From the NCBI RefSeq assembly GCF_036588685.1, contig NC_086373.1:620001-684000 (forward strand): a stretch of 64,000 bases of DNA, given 5' to 3'. The position numbers and the translations under genes were made by a program. Of this stretch, positions 46,501 through 58,500 are shown in pieces. The stretch is from Mytilus trossulus. Lineage: Eukaryota; Mollusca; Bivalvia; Mytilida; Mytilidae. The first letter of the stretch is position 1. Every line of letters begins with the position of its first letter. The notes beneath the pieces are model-generated. The model saw only the letters and a program-made list of their open reading frames with translations, searched no databases and was not told the origin of the DNA.

Positions 46501-49500
46501 ACTAGTTATCCAATACGCATATGCCATATACGTGTTGTTCTGTTACAAGTACACAAGTTTGTTTTATATAACGCAATTGAATTTAAATTATCTACTTTTT
46601 TAGTTATCTAAATAAATAAAAAAATATAAAATAATTATTAAAAAATAAGGGAAGCATAAATTATGATGAAAACATATGATACAAACATAAACGGTACACA
46701 TTATGAAATCATTAGACAATCAAAACGGAATGTTGATTTCATTTCAAATCAAATCAAATCACTTGTACAACTTAGGATAAAAGTACAATTGAAATGTCTC
46801 TTGTTCTTTTCATACTAACATTTTTGGGTTTCCATTAAACAATCAATATAGAATCATAAACAACTGCCTGTTTTTGCCTTTTCAGTTGACGCAATGCAAC
46901 GAATAAATGATGAAAAATTAAGCCTTACAAAATAATTCAATCGCTTAAAATTGAACTTTTGAAGTTTGGTTGTACCTGTAGAAAACTTATTTCAAACGGT
47001 ATAGCACATCCTCATTTTTACGGAAATGTTGTTAACCGTACCCGGAAATTTAGAAATGATCCATGTAAACTTGTCGCTCCTTTAAATAAACTTATTCTAA
47101 AAAGTTACCTGTTCAACACTGTAATAAGATCATTGAATATTGTTTTTATTGGTATAAATATTGATTTTGTTATCAGTAGATTAAAAGCTAACTAAATATT
47201 ACTAGTATGTTATATACTTTTACATATTCGTGGATCTACAACTTGTCGATACTTGTAACTTGGCATTGCACAAGGTCATGTTTTTCTCTAGCTGTTTATG
47301 ACGTCTTAACACTAAATCCATTGGATGTTGGATGTGTACGGATTGACTGTTTAGTCTTAGATGCATGATTTTTTTTATTAGTTGTTAGTGGCTTTGAACT
47401 AGCTGTCAGGTAACTGCGAGTACTCTCAGATCTGTTCATTGTGTCTTTTTGTGTCGGGATTTATAAGTACCTGGCCACGTCCACTTGTAATTTTTGTCTA
47501 TCTGATGAGTTAAGCCTCTTTCAACTGATTTTTATAGTTCGTTCTTATATTGTCCTGTTATACCACTGTTCCAAGTTAGGGGGAGGGTTGGAATCCCGCT
47601 GACATGTTTAACCCCGCCACATTATTTACGTATGTGCATGTCCCAAGTCAGGAGCCTGTAATTTAGTTGTTGTCGTTTGCTTATGTGTTACATATTTGTT
47701 TTTCGTTCATTTTTGTAAATAAATAAGGCCGTTAGTTTTCTCGTTTGAATTGTTTTACATTGTCTTATCGGGGCCTTTTATAGCTGACTATGCGGTATGG
47801 GCTTTGCTCATTGTTGAAGGCCATACGGTCACCTATAGTTGTAAATGTTTGTGTCATTTGGTCTTTTGTGGATAGTTGTCTCATTGGCAATAATACCACA
47901 TCTTCTTTTTTATAATTTCCTTCACTTACCATTTCCATATATGATGTAAACTCTGCCTTCTTGTACACTTCCCGGTACACTATATCCTGGAGCACCAATG
48001 AGTAAATCTTCAAAACCATCTCCATCGACGTCTCCCGTCTCTAAGGACCTAATAAAAGTAAAAACATCTTCAAAACTATCTCTATCGACGTCTCCCGTCT
48101 CTAAGGACCTAATAAAAGTAAAAACATGTTAACGCTTCTGTCAAGCTTGTCTCTTGTCTGTCATTGCCTCTGTCAGTTACATTTGAATTTCACCAACAAA
48201 GACCATTTATGAGTAAGATACACAACTATTTTTTTACAAAATCGATTTTTTTGTGTTTTTAAACAGTGTCTATATATTAACCTCTAACCATATCCTTTTA
48301 TCAGAAAATTGGAAAACCAACAAACAAGTCTACTATCAAAAAAATGCTGGTCTTGATAGTTTTGATTATAATGAGCTTCCAAGCTTTATTAAATTCGATG
48401 ACAATTTGCCAACAGACTGTAACTAGATGACGATGTCGAGAACGGAATACACAAACATATAATAAAACAACAACAAAGAAAAATATTTGCCATAACCACA
48501 GATCATAAAACAGACCCCTTACTTTCATCAGCACAAATAGAATGTGGCGGGATTAAACATGATTGTTTTAATCACAAGTATTTGTTTGTTCGTACAACAC
48601 TGAAGTAACTTCAAAAAGTGCCTGATTTTTTACCCATAGCAAGACATATGCGGAACCCTTTTACATTGATATTCATGATACAATAATTGAATTAAAATTG
48701 TATTGCTCTCCGCAATGGGTAAACTGTTGTGTGCAATTTGTTTTCTTAAACAACATTTCTCATCATACCAGCGTAGTAAATTCGTATGTCGTTATGTCAT
48801 ATTTTATCACCGATTGGTTTAAGTTTTACCAAAGAACCGTTTTTAATATCAGTTCTATGAAACCGTCAAAATTGTTTGGTCACAGTATGTCACAGATTTT
48901 AATGAAACTCTGTTCAATAGCTTAAAATGACCAAAGAAAATGAAAAAATGTGTTAAACAGTTTTTCATAGCAACGGTTGCCATGGAAATCTGGTCCCTAG
49001 TTACAGATCTGCTGATTTTGCATTTGACAGAATTTTAAATAAACGGATAAAAGTTATAACGAAGTAAGGTTATTTTCTGATTCTCTTATATTTTTTGGTG
49101 ATTTCTTATGTGAAAAACCTCGCTTCCATCAGTTATATCATTTATATCATGCATATTATGGTGTTGACTGTAAACTGTATGCCTCCATTTGAAGGACAAT
49201 AAAATAATAATTTGCCCAGTGATTTGATATAAATCAAGTAGTTGGTAAACATCTATCAATACATTGTAAGACAATGAAAAAGTAAAATTAATGGAGAAAC
49301 TAACATTAATGAACTAGAATAAATGAATTAGTATTGCACAAATCAGGTAAATTGCAGAGAGTTACGGTTCTTGATTTTCCTCTTTACAATTGGAGGTTGG
49401 AATGTATCATAATAACATTGGATACAAATGGCAGCAGACACACAGTGTAGTTTTCAGTCTTTCCATTCCACAGTTAATTGCTCAAATTTAGATACTTTTT

Positions 49501-52500
49501 ATCCAGTTAATTCATTTCCTACTTCTTTAACTACAATTCTGTTGACAGAGTCTGGTTTACTTTTTACAAAATTTACGGAATCTTTTATAATTTGTCAAAG
49601 TCATCTCAATGAACTGCAGGAACAGAATCGTCTGCGAAAGAAATCTAAGTGTTGTGGCATTCCTTTACATCTTTCCTCACATAATTTGAAAAACAAAAGA
49701 AGATCGGGAAAATTGAAAGCTGACAGATATTTGACCAGCCAACAAGTGGAAGAGATAAGCAAGAAATATGGTTCAGTCTTGCCAGTTGGTACACGTAAGT
49801 ACACATTTTATAAGTACACCTCTTACACATATATAACCTTGTGTGTAAAGTCTTATTCATTAAATGATTTTCAACAGTCTTTAAATTTCCAGTAAGGAAA
49901 TCCACCTTTCAACTTTAAAAAAAAGGGGGGGGGGGTATTTATTTTTATCTAAAAAGTTATGATCCCCAATTTGATGGGGAAAAAATCTTCTGGCACTCTA
50001 GATGACAAAAAACAAATATGAATGCAGTTTTAACCTTACCTAATGGTTTTGAATACTGAAAGAATAAAAAAATAGAAAGTGCCATCCCATGATCCAAGCC
50101 CCCTTCTTTTTTCGTAATTCCCTCCTGTTTAGGAGCACTCGGATGAGACTGATAAATGTAAACAGTATATATGTACATTAAAACACACTATAAATTCTCT
50201 GTAAAATATGAATGAACAGCATCCTCCAACATAAAACCAGTGTATTTACAACAAGTCTTGAATTTATATACATGTACATGCATTATTTTAATTAATATAG
50301 GGACTTTTAAAGTAATGTAGTATTAAAATGGCAAGAGATATACTAAATAAATCACATGTTTTAAGATTAAGGAATCATAATTTTAAGCAGGTGCTTTTCA
50401 ATGCAATATTAAACATAAGCATGAATAATTTTGATGTTGAGTTACATTATTTAATTAGGCTTATCGTTAATTTAAACTCCCAAGATATAGTATAATTAGC
50501 ATGTACTTTTTAAAATTTAGTGTAGGAATAAAGTATCAACAGATGCCTTTCAAGTCTGTGTGTGTCAGTTCCTGGCGTAACCATTGATACTTGACTTTAA
50601 CCCTGTACAATTGTTGTAAAAATCACATAATCTTATTTGTTTTTGTTCCTGTAGATACACAAAAGTATTTGTTATTTTTAACTTGGCTTGTACTGGTTGA
50701 CACACGCGTACATTATATCTGCATTACTTATTGGAATTTTCAACTGCATATTAACCACATAGAAGTAGAAGTTGAAAAATTTGTACGCTCTTCATGCAAC
50801 AAAAAATTTCATAACATTACTCCCCCCTCAAAGTTATATGGTTGCTGCCTAAATTATGATTTGTAAATAGCCAACAACAGTATTTGTCTCCTGATTATTC
50901 TTGTTTTTCAATCTGCATTAATTTCATTACATATTTTTCGACCAAAAAATTAAGGCTATGTATAAAGATCTCATACAGCGTATTAAAATGATAAATTTCA
51001 CTTTTGTATCTTGGCTTTATTTTTTATATTATAGCTATCTGTACATCATGCAGAGGAAAAATCTTTAGAGATAGCTTAAGTAGCTCTGATGTTAATCAAT
51101 CAGTTGAAGTAGTACCTGTAAGTATTATTGTATAAACTTACAACATAATTTTAGTATATATGAGGGTGTTGGGAGGGGACCTTATCCCGGGTTTAAATAC
51201 ATGAAATGCATTGTTTACAAATTTAAATCAATTTAAATCCAGACATCCTGAAATTCGAAAAAAGAATTCCCTGATCCCGAAAGGATCAATCCTGAGCATA
51301 AGAACACTCAATCTGAGAGTCCCGCTGAAAAATGTCCTACCCCAACCCCTCATATATGTTAGTAAATGTACATTGAACAGTTCATCTGCCTCTGATGAAA
51401 GACCTACAAAATTACTCAGTTTCTGCAGTGACTGATTTCAGTACTATAAATATTATGATAAGATATTAAATCTGCAAATGGAGGCCTGTGAACAAATTTT
51501 CGTGTATTAACCTAAAGCTAGATCTGTATTTTTTCCATTTAAGAAATAAAGTAATTTGAACGATCTAGTTAAGGCAGAAAACCGGTAACATTGCTGCAGT
51601 GGGCAAATTTGCTAACAAAATATATTGTTGCCTATTGTATTTTTTGGTAATTAGTGATATTCTATTTTTGAGATAAGTTACTTTCCCTTTACTCTAACGA
51701 ACCCTTCAGGTAATTTGCACGAAAAGTACTTGGTGAATATCTTTGATTATGATGAAAATAAGGAATACCAGAGTCAACCAATATGGTATGTCTCTTTAAT
51801 TTATAACAGATAAATTGTCTTTCATGTAAAAAGTTAGAAATTTTGAGTTAAATTGATGTAAAACTAATAAAACTTGACCTTGATGATTTGGCAATTATTT
51901 ACCGTAAATGTTCATGATATTACTTTTTTGAAAGAGAACAAGTGTATGTTACTACTGTAAATGTTATGATAGATGCACTTTTGAATTGTATTATAGTTCA
52001 CAAAATGTTAGTTTTGATAGTATAATTTAGTGTGTTTTATCTTTTATTTTGTATCTGAATAAAGAGACTTGAACAGAAGGAATTAGTATTTTATTTGTTA
52101 TAGACATCATAGTTGCTTTATAAAGGTCTACAAATATAAGTATACATCATGATACCATCCCAACGATACAAAAGAACGGATATTTAGTGGTACAAATACG
52201 ACCTTCAACCGTAGACCTTTTCATGTTCAACTGTAATTTATCGAATACAGTATTAAGGAAATTAAATCCTCAAAATGTTCAGACTATGAATATAAAAGAA
52301 CAAAAATTCCGGCGTTTTCATTCGAGGACTATCCCTGATTCAAAGACAAAAACAATCTACTTGGAATTAATTTCCCAATGATTTGAAAGTTTAGTATTAA
52401 GCCATACCATCCAAGTTTAGCATATGAACTGTTAACTGCATAAATACCAGTACGGGGATCATTGTTATCTTGGTTTTTTCTGAGTTTCTGTTTCTCTAAT

Positions 52501-55500
52501 CGTCTGTGATTTAACTTCGAACGAATATCTTTCTGTAAATAAACCTTTAAATAGTATATACTGAACTCAAATGTAACATGGTACACATATCGAAATTTAT
52601 TGTTGCAACATGTATTTTTTTTTTATATTCAACAACAATTTTGTTTTAAAAAATAGGTTTAAGTTTATGATAAACCATCTTAAAACGTAGATATTTCAAA
52701 ACAAAACATTTAAAAACTAATCAACTAGTATAATGATAAACGCCTGTGAGCGACAATGAAATAGTGTGTGCTATTCAATTTTATAAACAAATCTTTATGG
52801 ATAGCTGTCTGATTGACAATCAAACTACATTTTTTTTAAATTTTTATATGAAATAAACCAAAAGAAATGCTTTTGTTGCAACAGAAGCACATATTATGAA
52901 TTGCACGACTGTTTAAAATGTAACGGAATTTAAGAAATATAATTATTAATTACAAATGACTTCTTCGTATAGTATTGCTTAACTGACGCTATTTTTGTGT
53001 GACACTATTTGCATATACACTTGAAGGTTGATAGTCAGTTTTTATTGTTTCTTCGATAATACGCAGTTATACAAAAAGCGAAAAAAAAAAGAAAAAAAAA
53101 GGAATTTTAATACTTTACGTTTTCATTATAACAAATGATCGGTGTTAACCTTGGCATCAATGTCAAAACAAAGGTGCACATTCATTTATAGCAACTAGTT
53201 TTGTACTGTATTCCTGTGACGGAATGTTGACATTTAAGGCGTATTTTTTACATTGCCATATAAGCCGAAGGTTCAACCCATTTTTTTTCAAAATGTTATG
53301 TATCATGTCAGGTATATAGCTGCTGTTACTCAATAGTCCGCTTCTATGTTGGTGTTTGTTTGTGAAGTACTTTGGTGTTTCTGCTGTTTTTGTTTTCTTC
53401 CCGTTAGTAATGTGTTTCCCTCAATTTTGGTTTGTGATCCGGATTCTAAGATTATAAATCGATTTATGAATATTGAACAGCGGTACAATACTAATGCCAG
53501 TATTTAGTTTGACAGTATTTCTGAATAAAACATAAACTGATTTGCTAAGTCAACAAATGGTAAATGTGAACGCCAAACTAGATTTAAATTGGTTTCTTTT
53601 TAGTTTGAATACGGAAAAATATCGTACCTTCAATTTATCTGAAGCTGTTATCGTTATTCCTCTGTGTTGTGTTTGTACTTCCATATCATCTATTGTCAAA
53701 CCATGCATGTCTGGTTGTATGAAATAACCATTCTTGTTTCTCACATTTCTATTTGTTTCAAGCTCAACTGATGTTGATGTATTACAATGTACAAATAGTG
53801 GATTATGGTTTAAATTACAGGCACTAAAATAAACAAGAAAATTGGTTATTCCTGTTTGGGTCAAAATGCAAACAGATCATTCGTCGACACTTTCATTTCG
53901 TGGTTTATTATTTTCACTTAGTTGGACTTTATTTTAGTTCACAGCACAATTATAAATACTTTTTGCAAAAAGAAAATGAATTCTAGATCAAGCCTGAGAA
54001 TTCATGTTATTCAAATGACGATTTCGTATGGAAGTAAAACAAACCGAATTCATTGTTATTGACCTTATTGAATTTATCGTTTTATAATTTCATTTTGTTG
54101 AATAAACACAAACAAACAACTAGATAACACATGACGTAACCTAAACAAAATGAATTCAATTTTTCATTTAAGTTAAAGTTATTATCATTAAGAATTATTT
54201 TGTGTCAAAATGTAGCCTTGTAGTATAAGGGAAAATACCTTGTGCCTTTTTCTAACAATGTCACTCCATTTTGCCAGTTTCTGTTAGACCATCCAACCAT
54301 ATCATTTAATCCACCCAGAAAATAATCCTCCATATTATTTTCTAAAAATGGGCTCGTTTCAGCAACTACTTGATAAAGCTGATTAAACAAACGAAAATGG
54401 AAGATATCAAAATCATGATGTTTAAGCTGCATCACACTTCAAAAGTGATAAACAACATTGAATCGTATTTTGATGAAAGTTGTGTATTCTGTTTCTGAAG
54501 CATTTTTTTCTCTTTTATTATAAGCAATTTGGTTGGCAGTTTATACTATTAAAGGAGAAAAGTCGAATATTTTGAGCCTTAGAAAGCCATAAAAATGGAT
54601 ACAAATGAATTTCGATATCTTCGTCCACAAGTCTACTACAAGTAGGAGAAAATCTTTTGTTAACATTGAATTCAATCTTTTCAATTTCAATCAATTACTT
54701 TGAATGAATTAACGCAGATTTCGGTAGAAGTTGTAGTGTACTCTGCCTAATGCAACACCTGTGTATTCCAACATCCTGTTTTAACCGAAACATTTTCATG
54801 GTCCTAATATTTGCATATACTTGCAGAAAAAACCTGAGTACACCCTGTTTAATCCGACATTTTTGTCTGATCCTTCATCGTTGGAGATAACACAGGTTAC
54901 ATTGACTATCTATAATATTACTAAGAAGTCACAACATGTCTTATTATGTAAGAATTATAAATGATACAAATCTGTTTTCCTATGAGTAGTGTTGTAAAAA
55001 CATTGACACATTGAATCGGGCAACGAATTCGTGATATTTAACTTTTTACTATGCTAATTGGAGTCGCTCTTTATAAAAACTCCGTCATTGTTTGTTTCAT
55101 TTTCATTCTTTTTTGTGTCAATACCAATCATACATATTAAAAGAATTAATATTTACCTCCGGAAGTCCATATATTTCTGCAATGCTAAGAAGTGAGAAGT
55201 ATTTTACTAACATTGTACCAAAAATATCTAGAAACTTAAAAGAAAAATATAAAATATACTGATGTGCTTCGTCTGTCCCTATTTGTTTTTCTTTGTTGAC
55301 ACATTTGTTTGTTTTTATAGTGATGAAGATTATAACACATTGTTGACTGCGGTATCCCATTATTTTAAATTTTTACCAATTATGTCTCTTTGTGTTGTTT
55401 ACACCTAGTTCACTCATTGTTGTCAATATAATTGATTTATAAGCGACTGTCATACAAGTGAAGGTTTTACCTGGCTATTAAACCAGGTTCAATCCACCAT

Positions 55501-58500
55501 TTTCTACATGCCATAACACTTGATGAACCGTTTTCTTTCGATTTTTAGGAGTCAAAACGTTGTCTTATTATATAATCTGTTGGTCTCAAATAACTTTTCT
55601 ATGATATGTAATTTTGAAATTTATAATTTGTATAAGATTTTATTTGCCTCGAACAATTTTGCTGTTATTTCAATTATTTGTAAATTATGTCTTCGTTTCA
55701 AGTTTACTTTTTTATTTAAATTTTACCTCGCTAAAACTAGAAGTGTTGAACAGGAGTCTATTGTATCTTTGTCTATCTTAACACTGCTATAATATTGTTG
55801 ATATATGTTGAACAGGTCTTCAGTCGGAACGTACCTTTAATAAAAATGTTTTCATGCTTATTTTCAAATTCAAAAGAAAATTCCGTTTCACAGGAAAACA
55901 TTGAATTAATTGTTTGTTTCGATCAAAATAATGCATATTGTCAGTCTTTACCCTAGAACAATGTCAAATATTTAAATATATTTATGCAGCGCTCACAAGT
56001 ATGTTTAACCCCACCACTTCCATTCCGTGCTTGTCCAGGGCCTGTTATTCAATGTTTGTCGTTGGTTTCTATCAGCTATATTTATATTTTAGTAATTTGT
56101 TTTTAGCAAAAATCAAACCGATGGTTTAATAATTTGAATTGCTTCAGATGTTGTCTTGTCGCGGCCTTTTAAGGCTAACTCATTGTACAAAGCAATGGTG
56201 TGATCTGTCAACTCCGTTATCAATTTCTCTCAAACGATTCATGTAGTTCCCTCATTTGATATCATAACACATCTCCTTATGTTGACATTAACATAACTGA
56301 ACAAGATAGTGTCTGCCTCACCAGTCCTCTGTTGGGTCAAGGTCCTCAAAGACTTCCATGTCCCACACAGATATCACATCACCACCTATTGTAAATGTAT
56401 ACAAAACCAGATAGTTAGCTTTAAAATAGGACGTTCTAAATTAAATTATTTCCGTTTGAATAAATGAGCAGACATTAGTCGTTTTTCCCCCTTTTTTAAA
56501 GTGTCCCTTGGGGAGATGTTCGGTAAAAAGGCCAAAACATTTTTATGTTGTTCTTCATCTACTTTATTTTATCTATTAGCAAACTGAAAATAATCATAAC
56601 ACTTTTTGCATAATTAAGACTTTCAAATTAGACAGAGTGAAATTACAGAATTAACAAGGATAAATAGTGAAGTTCTTAGCAAGGACTAATCATTGTTTTT
56701 ACTTTTTTATCATCATGGTCAATCTTTCATTGTCATAATTCAATATTTCTTTTTATCCATATTGTTTTGAAGTATGAGAAACACTTTCTATCTAATCATT
56801 TAATAAATATTTATATCTTAAATTCATATAAACTGACATCGTTCTTTATCATAATCAAAACATAATTGTGAAGAAGCTACAACCGAAACTATTCCGTATT
56901 TCAAAATGATTACATACCTAAATCTGCTGCTTCATGGGCCAAGCTATAGTTTCCATGAAAATCTACCTATAAGTAACAAACAATTTATATCAAGTACAAA
57001 GCGTTTATTTTTCTTATTTAGTAAAATTAATTATAAACTTCAAATATTATAGACAAATGTGGTGCCGTCTTTCATAATTTGATGAAGAAGACAAACCGAA
57101 TTTGGTAAATTTTCTGGAGCCGGATAAATAGTCAACTGTAGCATTTACATAATCATACAGTGTTTTTTTTTAATTTGATGATAGAATTTATTTTCATTCG
57201 TTAGAGATTTAAGAAATGTGATTCTCTCATGCATAGATGCTTCTTTCTGCCTACGCCTGGATATACTGTTGGTACGTTTAAGTTTCATCAACTTTTTAAT
57301 TGTATTTGTTGTTTTTTTAGGTTTCTATCTGTCATTGTTTGGCATCGAGTATGACTGAACAAACTTTACTTTGTCATTATTTTGTCGAAATGAGCAGTAA
57401 ACATTTTAAGTGACGAAACAGATACAATAGTGAGTGTTTTAGATGAACCATATTGACATCGATCAAGATATAACAAACGTTCTTTTCTTAGCAGGTCACA
57501 TATTTTTTTACTGATTGTTTGGTTCAAGCAAAGATGACTTACGGCAGCTAGAGTTGGAATGAATCCCTGTTCAATTCCTAGACTATGCCATACCACGTCT
57601 GACACTTGATGAGACATTATTCCAAGAATGAAAACTACAAGCTTTTCTGTGGCCTTCAAAATGATTTAATTATATCGAAATTTTAATAATATGTGTATAG
57701 TTTTAGTACAAAAAGTGTGCTTAAAACATTAACTGTAACCTAAAATTTAATATATGCAATAAATTAAAACCCTAGTTTTGGGAAATATATAACTTCGGTA
57801 AAATAACATTTTTTTACAAATTGTTTTCCGTCCTCATTATGAATCGACACTGTAGAATTAATATCAAAGTAAGATATAACAGGGAAATTAAATTTGTGAT
57901 CTTTGATTAATTGATTCCATTTTTAGTCATTATGATTTCTTTTGTGTTACAAAAATGGTGAGATACAAATATCCAAGTTCAATAAGATTACTAGAAAGAG
58001 TTGTTTAAAACTTTTATTCAGTCACAAATTGCATTTCTTTTAGTGCTGCAAATTATATTCAAACCTCGTTCCATGGTTGTGGATACTTGTTCCTGATGTA
58101 GTTCACTGAGGCGGTAATAAAAGGTGTCCAATGGGTGTCTTCTGATACTTGGCTGTAATTACCTAAAAATGTGTACATTATGAGTGTTATAAACACAATC
58201 CTGATTGTCCATACAATCTAGGTCTTCCTGTGCAATAGTATGAACATTATGTTGGTATCCTTTTAATGACTACCCTCCTTAAATTAATGAAAGACATAAA
58301 GAAAATCAATTATACTTTAATACATAAAAAGGATGTAGGAAACCCCTATTCATACAAAATGTTTACTTCAATTGACATCATAATTAATACTATTATATTT
58401 ATAGAAAAACATATTATATTTTTCAAAATGATATGGCACTTTAGTTTTAAACATAATCATAATTGCATCGACGAATTTCTACATTCTTTTGAAGCATATT

